The notes under the pieces are model-generated. The model was not told the origin of the DNA. It saw only the letters and a program-made list of their open reading frames with translations, and searched no databases. A DNA stretch of 64,000 nucleotides. It comes from a virus. Shown here in pieces: positions 46,040 to 54,391 of the stretch (its first letter is position 1; every line of letters starts with the position of its first letter). Position numbers and translations under genes: made by a program. The stretch spans positions 1 through 64,000 of IMG/VR virus record IMGVR_UViG_3300021197_001521; one strand, written 5' to 3'.

Positions 46040-46469
46040 TTGATATCTCTTTAATTTTATCTATTGTAAACTCTTCTAATAAATAAGGTTTGTTGCCGCA
46101 AACTCTATATATGTAGTCAAAGTCTTCTTTGTTTGTAACAATAAAATCCATATTTTTAAATACATCAATCAATCTTAAAAGATTCTGTTTGTCTCCATCG
46201 TAAACATAACAGCATTGAAATTTGTTTATAATTTTTTTTATCGCATTTGCTTGCTTTAATCCAGAGACTAAAAGGAACCCTGTAAAGTACCAAACGTCAG
46301 TAGAATTAAATGCTCCTGATTTCATGGGCATTGGGTTAAAGTCTATGTCGTCGTAAAAAATACTAGAACTATCAACTTCGTTGTTTTCTACCGCCCTGTT
46401 GAGAAACTCAAAAACTTTTCCGTTAATTTCTGTTAGACCTAGACTTCTAGTGTAATATCCTATGTTCAT
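46017..46469 (-). CDS. Hypothetical glycan-operon protein (150 aa)
   Basis: AGGAAG lies upstream of the ATG. The protein begins MNIGYYTRSLGLTEINGKVF, which resembles the first strand and loop of GT-B glycosyltransferases. It then has VWYFTGFLLVSGL, CCYVYDGDKQNLLRLI and NMDFIVTNKEDFDYI, a Rossmann-like beta-alpha pattern. It is far shorter than a full enzyme (150 aa versus about 350), so it may be a truncated GT-B half or an accessory protein. No active-site residues are recognisable. It lies downstream of the family-2 glycosyltransferase gene in the same operon. Confidence 0.5.
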   Translation of the reverse strand: MNIGYYTRSLGLTEINGKVFEFLNRAVENNEVDSSSIFYDDIDFNPMPMKSGAFNSTDVWYFTGFLLVSGLKQANAIKKIINKFQCCYVYDGDKQNLLRLIDVFKNMDFIVTNKEDFDYIYRVCGNKPYLLEEFTIDKIKEISNEQNQAV

Positions 46470-46477
46470 TTTTCTTC

Positions 46478-47167
46478 CTAGTTAGTGGATGCGGCGATGA
46501 TTGATTTTTGCCAGTTTATATGTTTAGAGTCGTTTGTAGACAAAGAGTTTTGTTGACCGTCTCTATATACCAACACAGTGTCTTTAAGGTTTTCAATCTT
46601 GCAACCTGCTTGCAGACATTTAGACCACAACATAAAGTCTTCTGAAATATGATCTGGAGATTCGTTGTAACCGCCTACTCCTAGTATCTTTTCTTTTTTA
46701 AACATTACTGTTGGATGATTTAGAAAATGGTCTCTATAGTAGAAGATGTTTGGCGGAATTTTTTCTGGCATTATTCTTGACACGACACCTGTAGACATTT
46801 GTGAGCATTGACCACCAAGTATATCCACATCACCTTCTTGCATTTTGCGCAATTGTTTTTCTAGTCTATCTGGTGTCATAATATCGTCCGAATCAAGTCT
46901 TGCCACCAAATCATACTTACAGACTTTTAAACCTGCATTGAGTGCTACCGACAAATTCTTTTTACCTTCTTGTCTTTCGCACTTTAGTACGGTTATCTTT
47001 TCATGGTCATTTAATTCATTCAGAAGCTCTATAAGCTCTGGTACGTCTGATTGATTGTCTATGATAACTATTTCAAAGTTTTGTTCTGTTTGATCTAGAA
47101 CGCTATCAATACATTGTCTCAAATGATTACGTGGCGTGTTATAAACTGGAATTAATACTGAGATCAT
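46478..47167 (-). CDS. Family 2 glycosyltransferase, GT-A fold (229 aa)
   Basis: Typical GT2 start (ISVLIPVYNTPRNHLRQCID, residues 2-21) followed by ILDQTEQNFEIVII-type strands, LNAGLKVCKYDLVARLD, and the metal and nucleotide-binding acidic motif LDSDD at residues 91-95. Later, HPTVMFKKEKILGVGGYNE and SEDFMLW (with ED as the usual catalytic-base region) complete the fold. The enzyme would transfer a sugar from a nucleotide donor. The start has AAGGAG 5 bases upstream and overlaps the fcl stop (ATGA). Donor and acceptor cannot be read from the sequence. Confidence 0.85.
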   Translation of the reverse strand: MISVLIPVYNTPRNHLRQCIDSVLDQTEQNFEIVIIDNQSDVPELIELLNELNDHEKITVLKCERQEGKKNLSVALNAGLKVCKYDLVARLDSDDIMTPDRLEKQLRKMQEGDVDILGGQCSQMSTGVVSRIMPEKIPPNIFYYRDHFLNHPTVMFKKEKILGVGGYNESPDHISEDFMLWSKCLQAGCKIENLKDTVLVYRDGQQNSLSTNDSKHINWQKSIIAASTN

Positions 47168-48102
47168 GATTGCTCCTTAAAGTTTTCGTCTTTTAGAAAC
47201 CATTCTATAGTTTCTTTTAGTCCTGTTTGTAAATCTGTTTCTGCTTTAAAACCTAGTCTTTCTTCTGCAAGTTTTGTATTTAGGCATCTTCTAGGTTGAC
47301 CGTCTGGTTTGGAAGTGTCGTATTTAATTGTTCCGGTGTATCCCATCTGACTGGATATTTCTTCTACCAGATCTCTAATTGATATCTCTTGACCTGTCCC
47401 AATATTGATTGGTTCTAATGGTACATTTTTTTCTATTGCACAGGCAACTGCTTTTGCGCAATCTGGTGCGTACAAAAACTCTCTAGTTGCTTTGCCAGAT
47501 CCCCATATAGTAACTTCTGATTCTCCGTTCTTCATAGCATTATAAAACTTTAGAATCAATGCTGGTATAACGTGACTACTAGTTAAATTAAAATGATCGT
47601 GAGGTCCATACATGTTTACTAAAAGTAAATTTGCGCCTCTCATGCCATACTGCTGCCCGTATAGCTCTAGCAATTTTCCTACCGCCTTTTTTGACACACC
47701 GTATCCAGCGTTCGTTTCTTCTGGATAACCATTCCATAGGTCGTTCTCATTAAACGGAACCGGAGAGTGCTTTGGATAAGAACACACCGTTCCTAGAAAA
47801 ATAAACTTTGGAACCATTTGTCTTCTCGCCGCTTCAACCATGTTAATTCCCATCATCAAGTTCTCGTACATGAACCTTCCGGGATTTTCTTTATTTGCTG
47901 CAATACCACCAACAGAACCAGCGGCATGTACAATCACGTCTGGATTGTAATACTCTACTGCTTTTATACATGCTCTATCTGATCTAAGGTCATAAACTTT
48001 TGATCCTATACCAGCAAAAGTATGATCTTTCAGATTTCGTGGCAGGTGTTTCATTAGGTTTTTTCCTAAGAAACCGCTTGCTCCAGTAACTAGAACTCTC
48101 AT
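47164..48102 (-). CDS. fcl: GDP-L-fucose synthase / GDP-colitose synthase-like epimerase-reductase (312 aa)
   Basis: An extended short-chain dehydrogenase with GASGFLG (residues 7-13). It carries the hallmark residues of GDP-4-keto-6-deoxymannose epimerase-reductases: Cys107 in GTVCSYP, Tyr134 and Lys138 in YGVSK, and His177 in SSHVIPAL, each two positions before the Escherichia coli Fcl numbers. It therefore should catalyse the 3,5-epimerisation and 4-reduction that yield GDP-L-fucose. In colitose pathways the ColC homologue makes GDP-L-colitose with C5 epimerisation only. The gene immediately follows a ColD-type dehydratase, which favours the colitose route. AAGGA ribosome site. Sequence alone does not separate the two products. 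Confidence 0.85.
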   Translation of the reverse strand: MRVLVTGASGFLGKNLMKHLPRNLKDHTFAGIGSKVYDLRSDRACIKAVEYYNPDVIVHAAGSVGGIAANKENPGRFMYENLMMGINMVEAARRQMVPKFIFLGTVCSYPKHSPVPFNENDLWNGYPEETNAGYGVSKKAVGKLLELYGQQYGMRGANLLLVNMYGPHDHFNLTSSHVIPALILKFYNAMKNGESEVTIWGSGKATREFLYAPDCAKAVACAIEKNVPLEPINIGTGQEISIRDLVEEISSQMGYTGTIKYDTSKPDGQPRRCLNTKLAEERLGFKAETDLQTGLKETIEWFLKDENFKEQS

Positions 48103-48103
48103 A

Positions 48104-49249
48104 TTATTCCTTATTTATAATGTCGCAAATTTTTTGAAGATCTTCTCTTGTTAGATCTTGATTATTGGGAACATAAAAACCAAACTTATCTACTAACTCA
48201 GAGTTTGGCATATTGTCAGATCTTCCTTTCCAAAACGGTTTGTTTGCCATAGAACCTGCTATTAGCGGTCTTGTCTCTACGCCATTGCTTATCAAATTTT
48301 GAACAACTTCGTCTCTGTTTTTTGTTACAACTGGATATGCAAAATTAGATACAAAACTTGTTATGGGGTTATCTAGACTCAACATGGTGTTTTTAATATT
48401 CTCCCAATAATACTGGAAGTTTTCTTCGCGCTTCGTAGCAAACAGGTCCAATTTATCTATTTGTGTAAGTCCTATATATGCTTGCAGGTCTGTTGCTCTA
48501 AGATTAAAACCGGGATAAAAGAAACTGTACAAGAAATCAAAATCAGATATTTGGTGTTTGTTTTTATATTCTGCCTGCTTTTGCTTAGACCAATCTCTAC
48601 CCCAACCGTGTGATCTCATAGAGTATATTAGATCACTAATCTCTTCGTCGCTAGTGCAAATAAGACCACCTTCAATAGTGGAAAGGTGATGGCCGTAAAA
48701 CAACGAAAACACAGAAACGTCACCAAATGTTCCAAGGTATTGGTCTTGATATTTAGAGCCCATAGACTCACAAACATCTTCTAGTATAATTATGTTATTG
48801 TCTTTGCATATTTCAACAATTTTTTCCATCTGAGGAACTAACCCAAGTACAGACACTAGTATTAATACAGAAGGGTTTTGCTCTCTGACTATTTTCTTAA
48901 AGTGATTTAGGTCTATAGAAAGATCGTGTAGATTGCAATCGCATAACTCTACATCCATTCCCAGCAACATGGGCGAACTTACGTCCGTTGCCCAACTTAA
49001 AGCGGGAGCAACTACTTTGTTGTTTCTAAGTCTCCCGCTCTCTTTTAGTGCTGCGAGCGCCAGAAGTATAGCAGAAGAACCAGAATTAACATAACATGTA
49101 TTATTAACGCCTATCTTGTCGCTCCACTTGTCCTCAAATTCTAACGTAACCTTATTTTTTGTTAGAATAGGGGTATCTTCTTGTGATAACCAAGCAACAA
49201 GTCTTTTAATGTCATCTTTATTGATAGTATCAGAAACAAGTTTTATCAT
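48104..49249 (-). CDS. colD: ColD-type PLP-dependent GDP-sugar 3-dehydratase (381 aa)
   Basis: DegT/DnrJ/EryC1-family fold: NSGSSAILLALAAL, VVAPALSWATDV, ILEDVCESMGSKY (with the Asp that contacts the PLP pyridine), then FSLFYGHHLSTIEGG. In aminotransferases of this family a Lys sits where the first His of GHH (residue 187) is found. That exchange is the mark of ColD, GDP-4-keto-6-deoxy-D-mannose 3-dehydratase, which removes the C3 hydroxyl. RSHGWGRDW and FNLRATDLQAYIGLTQI complete the family pattern. The start is set at ATG 49249 (GGA 7-9 bases upstream, ATGA overlap); an upstream TTG could add 4 residues. Next to fcl it points to colitose-like deoxysugar synthesis. Confidence 0.8.
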   Translation of the reverse strand: MIKLVSDTINKDDIKRLVAWLSQEDTPILTKNKVTLEFEDKWSDKIGVNNTCYVNSGSSAILLALAALKESGRLRNNKVVAPALSWATDVSSPMLLGMDVELCDCNLHDLSIDLNHFKKIVREQNPSVLILVSVLGLVPQMEKIVEICKDNNIIILEDVCESMGSKYQDQYLGTFGDVSVFSLFYGHHLSTIEGGLICTSDEEISDLIYSMRSHGWGRDWSKQKQAEYKNKHQISDFDFLYSFFYPGFNLRATDLQAYIGLTQIDKLDLFATKREENFQYYWENIKNTMLSLDNPITSFVSNFAYPVVTKNRDEVVQNLISNGVETRPLIAGSMANKPFWKGRSDNMPNSELVDKFGFYVPNNQDLTREDLQKICDIINKE

Positions 49250-49998
49250 ATCGTTGTCCAACTTTCAGGTACAATGTCTCCAGAGTATGTTCCATTCGCA
49301 AACCAGTTTTTAGGCGCAATAACCTTTTTATCAACATTATTGTTTAACCAAGCACCCCACCAACTAAATGATGAGTTTGCAATTATATTATGACTACAAA
49401 GAGACATAGAATATAGATCTATCGTGTTTGTTTGGTTTTCAGAAAAATACATATTGTTATATTTAAAGTTTTCTTTACACCATTTAATATCATCAGAAAA
49501 AACTAGTATATTTGTATCACTTTTTGTAATCAGATCAACTGCCTTGTTGTAATAATCTAAAGTTTGAGACGGATGAACGTGACTTGCTTTAAGATAATCG
49601 CCTCTCCTTACATGCAAAGACACCGTTTCGTCTTTAAGGAAAGGATAGGTGTTCATTATATGATACTTTGTTTTATCGTTAATTTCAAGTTCTTTTCTTA
49701 AAGTATCTTTATTTTTTTCAAAGTATTTTTCAGATTGCCAATATCCATTTAGGTAGCTATCATTAGGAATAGGTTGGTAGTGAAAATCGTCTTGAATTTC
49801 TTCAAAAACAAACAGGTGTTGCTCTAGGATTTTTGGTTTTAAATCAAAATCATACAGGGCAAACTTCCAACTACCTTTGTTCAGGAAGTAGGACGCTACA
49901 TAGTAGCATTCGGTGTTGTGAATCTTAGCTGCTGCCTGAGATGCTGCCCACTGAAATAATTGATTACCCATGCCTCCCATCAAGTTGCATGTTATCAT
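49246..49998 (-). CDS. Family 11 fucosyltransferase-type glycosyltransferase (250 aa)
   Basis: The N-terminus has GGMGNQLFQWAASQA (residues 8-22), the GT11 signature loop. Residues 127-134 read SLHVRRGD, the conserved basic motif that binds GDP-sugars in alpha-1,2- and alpha-1,6-fucosyltransferases. NSSFSWWGAWL near residue 209 is the third GT11 motif. The donor is a GDP-sugar of the fucose type. Because the two flanking genes make such donors (ColD and Fcl), the enzyme may transfer colitose or fucose. In Escherichia coli O55 a GT11-type enzyme occurs in a colitose-containing antigen cluster. Acceptor unknown. Confidence 0.85.
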   Translation of the reverse strand: MITCNLMGGMGNQLFQWAASQAAAKIHNTECYYVASYFLNKGSWKFALYDFDLKPKILEQHLFVFEEIQDDFHYQPIPNDSYLNGYWQSEKYFEKNKDTLRKELEINDKTKYHIMNTYPFLKDETVSLHVRRGDYLKASHVHPSQTLDYYNKAVDLITKSDTNILVFSDDIKWCKENFKYNNMYFSENQTNTIDLYSMSLCSHNIIANSSFSWWGAWLNNNVDKKVIAPKNWFANGTYSGDIVPESWTTI

Positions 49999-50876
49999 AT
50001 CGCCTCCTTAGTTTTTCTTAAAACATCAAGTCTACTTGCGCCCGAAAACGCTTCTTCAAAAGTTATAAGATTTTCTACATTTATTTCTTCGTTGTGAAAT
50101 ATGTTCATGTAGGCAGAGTATCTATGAAGCGCCCAACCAGCATAGAATCTAGCAACATTTTCGTGTCCGTTTTCATGAAAATTCATACCTGACCCTACGC
50201 CAGCAAAATGTAGGAATTTTTTACCGAAGTCATACCAAGTGTTCAGCAGTAAAAATCCATTATCATAACTTTCATTTTCATTAGAGCTTCCATAATCTTC
50301 TGTGTCTAGATAAAATATTTTTCCGTTGTTCATAAGAATATGAAAACTTACTGGATCAAAAAAATCTATAATTGGGATTCTATCTACAGGTTGACCTTGG
50401 CACATATTCTTTAGTGTGTCAAAATTAATTTCATCAGAAATTAAAGATTTATTCACCCCAATGAAGCATGTTCCTACAACGTCTGGCATAGGTCTGTGTA
50501 TAGAATAACTTCTACGTGGACCAACTAGATCGTAACCATCTTCTAGTTTATTCGTTATATCACTGAGGCATTCATCAATAAAAACAACATCGCTGTCAAT
50601 TTGAACTATGTAGTCGTAACCTTCTGAATACTCTCTTATGACTTTTGCCCAAACATAAGCAGTTCCGCTATGACCAGACTTATAGAGATGTTTTATATTT
50701 TCATCAGTTTCAATATTAATAAATTTATTGTTCTCATTACTTGGAATATCCAAGAAGTCTTCAGGTGTACCTATAATGTGAATCTTAACATCGTGAAATT
50801 TATGATAAGTTTCTATGCACTTGTTTGCTATCTTACCACAATTATATGCTATTACGAATACAAAAGTATCATCCAT
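49995..50876 (-). CDS. Putative GT-A glycosyltransferase (293 aa)
   Basis: The first strand TFVFVIAYNCG and a helix with CIETYHKFHDVKIHIIG are followed by an aspartate motif VQIDSDVVF at residues 92-99, the DxD metal and nucleotide-sugar site of GT-A enzymes. Then CFIGVNKSLI and a long C-terminal helical part with GSGMNFHENGHENVARFYAGW. Size and layout fit a family 2-like enzyme but no close family was recognised. AAGGG ribosome site, and the start overlaps the previous gene. Substrate unknown. Confidence 0.6.
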   Translation of the reverse strand: MDDTFVFVIAYNCGKIANKCIETYHKFHDVKIHIIGTPEDFLDIPSNENNKFINIETDENIKHLYKSGHSGTAYVWAKVIREYSEGYDYIVQIDSDVVFIDECLSDITNKLEDGYDLVGPRRSYSIHRPMPDVVGTCFIGVNKSLISDEINFDTLKNMCQGQPVDRIPIIDFFDPVSFHILMNNGKIFYLDTEDYGSSNENESYDNGFLLLNTWYDFGKKFLHFAGVGSGMNFHENGHENVARFYAGWALHRYSAYMNIFHNEEINVENLITFEEAFSGASRLDVLRKTKEAI

Positions 50877-51669
50877 TTATAGCCCTTTCAATAGTTTCCT
50901 TTAGCATTGGTTTTATATCATAATATTTTTTTGATCTTTCGTAATTATCTTCTATGGCTGTAATCATTTTTGAGTACGAGGACTCATCTAGCGAGTTGCA
51001 TTTATTTACAATATCTTTCGCTGAGTTTACAATAATAAATCCGTCTGTATTAAAAAAATCAGAGATGTTACTAGCGCCATAGAAAATTGGAACCGTCTTT
51101 GTTACTAAGCAGTCAATTAATTTCTCTGTAAAAAAATTATTTTGTCTTGTGTTTTCTATGCAAACCGAAAATTGAGAATCGAATAATGGTTCTTTTTTCT
51201 CTCCTATTTCTGGGTTATTGAATGGATTATTTGTTGCTCGTCCTCTGTTGCTAATGTAAAATGATTTTGGTATAGTAATTTTGTCTTGATTAAAATTTAA
51301 CTCATGCCTCATAGCGTGACCCTCTAGCATCAACTTGAATCCTGTTAAGTGAGATACGCTAAAGTTTTTAGGAGGATGTTGATAGTCTTTAACCCACGAT
51401 GTACCAAATGGAAACAAGTGTGCATTTGGAAGTTTTAGAAGTTTCTCGTCATAAGTCAATATTGCGTCGAACATATTTGCTCTAGGTAAAACGAACTGCA
51501 CTATGTTTAATAGAACGGAAGGTTCTCTGGTTAGCAATATATTGGTACAGTCTTCTTCATTTTTATAACCATTAAGATCTTTATCAATAAAAAGCTTTAT
51601 GGGTTTGTCGTGTTCAATAAGTAGATTTGGCCATTCGGGGTACATGCTTGAATTGACTGTTTGTAGCAT
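50869..51669 (-). CDS. Family 10-like fucosyltransferase (266 aa)
   Basis: The start is moved to ATG 51669, where GGAG lies 6 bases upstream; the TTG 12 bases further is weaker. The C-terminal half shows the GT10 alpha-1,3/4-fucosyltransferase pattern: FSVCIENTRQNNFFTEKLID (residues 167-186) followed by TKTVPIFYGASNISDFF and FIIVNSAKDIVNKC. The E-N-x...T-E-K-L part binds GDP-fucose and the last part positions the acceptor. An N-terminal helical region has VKDYQHPPKNFSVSHLTG. It is a second GDP-deoxysugar transferase in the same operon as the ColD/Fcl pair. Confidence 0.65.
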   Translation of the reverse strand: MLQTVNSSMYPEWPNLLIEHDKPIKLFIDKDLNGYKNEEDCTNILLTREPSVLLNIVQFVLPRANMFDAILTYDEKLLKLPNAHLFPFGTSWVKDYQHPPKNFSVSHLTGFKLMLEGHAMRHELNFNQDKITIPKSFYISNRGRATNNPFNNPEIGEKKEPLFDSQFSVCIENTRQNNFFTEKLIDCLVTKTVPIFYGASNISDFFNTDGFIIVNSAKDIVNKCNSLDESSYSKMITAIEDNYERSKKYYDIKPMLKETIERAING

Positions 51670-51670
51670 T

Positions 51671-52762
51671 TTATTCTCCAAGATAATTTCTCTTTGCTTT
51701 TAAAAATAATTTCTTTTCTATTTCAGACATGTAATTAAACGTATCTAACAGCGAGTGCATTTCCCACAGTTTGGGATTTTTGTGAATCATAACCTCATGA
51801 TGCAAGTGAAAAAGATCAACATCTATAGAGGGAAACTCCACAGGTTGAATTGCTTCAATTTTATCCCAAAAGAATTTATCTTCCGGTGAATAACCATAAA
51901 AGAATTCTGGATCATAACCACCAACTTCTATAAACAAGTCTTTACTAATAATAATAGAACCACCCGGAGCGCCAGTCTGAGGTATTTCTATACCATAAGA
52001 ATCTTGGTGGAGTTGATCGACATCTGATTTTTTTAGTTTTATAATAGCTTCTGTTAGTTCTTTTGATAAATTTAAAACCCTTCTATTTGAAAAAGTTTGC
52101 AATGCACCAACACTATACTCTTTCAGATTCAAGATAGTTTTTTCAAAGAAAGAGGTTTGAACTAAAATGTCTATGTCATGGAATAAATAATATTTAGCTT
52201 TGTTTGAATATTTGAACCCACAGTTATGAGCTAAAGATTTATTCATTAGTTTATTTTCAGACGGGATATGAATATAGTTTACTAGACCGCTTGCCTTTTC
52301 CTTGTGATTTGGTTTGTCGTTTTCTTCACACAGGGTGATGCAAATTTTTGCTCCAGAATTCTCTGCTGATTTTTTTAGATGTTCAATACACGGAATAACA
52401 AATTCATCTCTACCTCTAACTGGTAGTATCACGTTTATATCATATTCCTCTTGGTCTATCAAATCTATATAGCAGGTTTCTTTTATTTTTTCATAATCTA
52501 ACCTACCGCTAACATGTAACTGAGAAAATAACATTTTATTTGATGACCTTTGTAAATAATCTTCTTTGTTTTTTAATGATTTGATTGTTTTTGATATCGA
52601 GATTAACTTGGTATCGGAGTCAATTATATTTATTAATTCTCTATAGTATTTTTTTTCTGAATGACCTTTTGAGTTTCCTATTGCGTTTTGGCAGATTTCT
52701 TTTATTTGATTTCTGATTACAATGTCTTCTTTTTTATCACTTTCTTTAAAATATAAAAACAT
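51671..52762 (-). CDS. GT-A glycosyltransferase with C-terminal galactosyltransferase-like domain (363 aa)
   Basis: Residues 1-105 form a helical extension with no known domain. From residue 108 comes a GT-A fold: INVILPVRGRDEFVIPCIEH, LAHNCGFKYSNKAKYYLFHD with DID at 196-198, and APGGSIIISKDLFIEVGGYD followed by FFYGYSPEDKFFWD (residues 285-300), matching the Glyco_transf_7C (PF02709) pattern seen in galactosyl- and GalNAc-transferases. The ED pair in SPED is the likely catalytic base. It overlaps its neighbour's stop (TAATG). Substrate unknown. Confidence 0.7.
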   Translation of the reverse strand: MFLYFKESDKKEDIVIRNQIKEICQNAIGNSKGHSEKKYYRELINIIDSDTKLISISKTIKSLKNKEDYLQRSSNKMLFSQLHVSGRLDYEKIKETCYIDLIDQEEYDINVILPVRGRDEFVIPCIEHLKKSAENSGAKICITLCEENDKPNHKEKASGLVNYIHIPSENKLMNKSLAHNCGFKYSNKAKYYLFHDIDILVQTSFFEKTILNLKEYSVGALQTFSNRRVLNLSKELTEAIIKLKKSDVDQLHQDSYGIEIPQTGAPGGSIIISKDLFIEVGGYDPEFFYGYSPEDKFFWDKIEAIQPVEFPSIDVDLFHLHHEVMIHKNPKLWEMHSLLDTFNYMSEIEKKLFLKAKRNYLGE

Positions 52763-53514
52763 TAAAATTCCACCTCTTTAAAAGAAGGTCTGCTGCAACA
52801 TATTCTATGAACTTTTTCTTGTTCTGCCCCTTCAGTTCTGAACTCACAGGTTGGATTTAAATTGTTGTAAATATAAAGAACTTTATCGTTGTATTTGACT
52901 TTATCCCAACCAGCGATGTCCATAAGAGAAAATACCTGAGCGCAGTCGTAAGCCATTGTAAACCATCTTCCATCATCGTACTTCATTGAGCTTAGTTCTG
53001 GATCTTGGTTCTTAATTTCGTGGAATAGTTTTGCTTTAAAACTTCTAAGGTGAGATACCCACAATGGCATTTGTCTTTTCAGCTCAAAGTGGTACTTACT
53101 AGGAAACGGTTTAGCATTACCTTCTTTTCCGTCTACATATCTTGCTTGACCGTACATCATCAAGCAATTTTCTCTATTGTAAAAACTATTAATATATGAC
53201 AGAACAAATTCGTCTACAAACCAATCATCTCCATCTAGTTGAACAACGATGTCTTCTGGGTCACAATCTTCGTTGATAGCTTTTTGATGATTATAAGTGG
53301 CGTATTTTCGTTCATCTGTTTTAGTGTAAATAATTTTATCTGGATATTTTTCTATATACTCTTGGCAGATGTCATCTGAATCATCAGAAGAATCATCGTT
53401 TACTAATAACACTTTAAAATTTTTATGAGTTTGACCAAAAATGCTGTCTAAACTCTTTCGTAGATATTCTCCAGCATTTCTAAAACTTACTAATATCTTA
53501 AAATTATTTTCCAT
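52762..53514 (-). CDS. Family 2 glycosyltransferase (250 aa)
   Basis: The start is set at ATG 53514, preceded at 6 bases by GGAG. GT-A pattern with KILVSFRNAGEYLRKSLDSI, VLLVNDDSSDDS, VVQLDGDDWF (acidic DGDD at about 94-97), and a C-terminal stretch SSMKYDDGRWFTMAYDCAQ, where the conserved acidic residues lie. The last 20 residues contain two adjacent Cys. It would add a sugar to a growing chain. It overlaps the gene before it by 11 bases and ends in a TAATG overlap with the next. Confidence 0.8.
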   Translation of the reverse strand: MENNFKILVSFRNAGEYLRKSLDSIFGQTHKNFKVLLVNDDSSDDSDDICQEYIEKYPDKIIYTKTDERKYATYNHQKAINEDCDPEDIVVQLDGDDWFVDEFVLSYINSFYNRENCLMMYGQARYVDGKEGNAKPFPSKYHFELKRQMPLWVSHLRSFKAKLFHEIKNQDPELSSMKYDDGRWFTMAYDCAQVFSLMDIAGWDKVKYNDKVLYIYNNLNPTCEFRTEGAEQEKVHRICCSRPSFKEVEF

Positions 53515-54391
53515 TAGATTCTCCAAATCTTTTTATTATGTCTTGCGCCTTGTCTTGATATCCCGCATCTATCATTAATTGACAAACTCTATGTATGCAT
53601 GTATGGTTAGACTCAATCTCTTGTTTAATTTTTTCAATAGAGACTTCTTGTTGATCCTCAGAGAATAGAGCTTTTAAAACTTTTATAAAGTCTTCATTTT
53701 GATCTTCGCGAGGTTTGACGGAAACTTTTTCGCATCTCAGCATACAGTCAAAGAAAATCTGAGAGCAAACAAATTGAATATCTCCGACTAGCGTAACTTC
53801 TCTGTAATTTCTCGCGAGAGATGCTAGATTGTTTATATTGCACTCTAGATCGAATTGGGAGTGTAAGTCTACACCAAAAATCATCCTATGATACTTCTCA
53901 TTATTACTGCATATCTTTTCAAATTCTTCGCTGGTTTCAGTTGAAATAATGCAATTATCTATTTTGTAGTCTAGCATGGGTGGTGGATTTAGAAATACAT
54001 CAATTCCGGGCATAATACAAGAGAATTTTATGTCCTTGCTCTTGTTGTTTACTAGAAAACCATATCCTTCTGAAAAGAACAGTGAGCAATTTACACCCAA
54101 CTCTTTGATCTGACCCTCCAAGTAGTCTATTATTGTTTGATTGCATCTGCTGCAATTAACTACTAGGTTTATGTTTTTATTCTCTGATAGATATTTTAAC
54201 AAAACAGGGTCTAGAATTTTAGCGTTTGCTATTACTAGGTCCGGTTTAAATCCGTCTAAACAGTCGTATACACTTTCTTGATTTACATTCCATAACTTTA
54301 CTTCTACGGAATCTACCATAGACAAGCACTGGTGAACGTAGAAGTTTTGGGTTGACAAAATATCGTTGTAGTTTTGTATAAGTACTCTCAT
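53504..54391 (-). CDS. Unknown glycan-operon protein, possible GT-B-like (295 aa)
   Basis: A Rossmann-like alternation is visible: MRVLIQNYNDIL, KPDLVIANAKIL, INLVVNCSRC, KFSCIMPGIDVFLN, DNCIISTETSEEF, YREVTLVGDIQFVCSQI. Strand three has an odd Cys pair (NCSRC). No donor-site signature is present, and the final 60 residues are helical and charged. It may be an unusual GT-B half or a partner protein. It overlaps both neighbours and so belongs to the operon. Confidence 0.5.
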   Translation of the reverse strand: MRVLIQNYNDILSTQNFYVHQCLSMVDSVEVKLWNVNQESVYDCLDGFKPDLVIANAKILDPVLLKYLSENKNINLVVNCSRCNQTIIDYLEGQIKELGVNCSLFFSEGYGFLVNNKSKDIKFSCIMPGIDVFLNPPPMLDYKIDNCIISTETSEEFEKICSNNEKYHRMIFGVDLHSQFDLECNINNLASLARNYREVTLVGDIQFVCSQIFFDCMLRCEKVSVKPREDQNEDFIKVLKALFSEDQQEVSIEKIKQEIESNHTCIHRVCQLMIDAGYQDKAQDIIKRFGESNGK

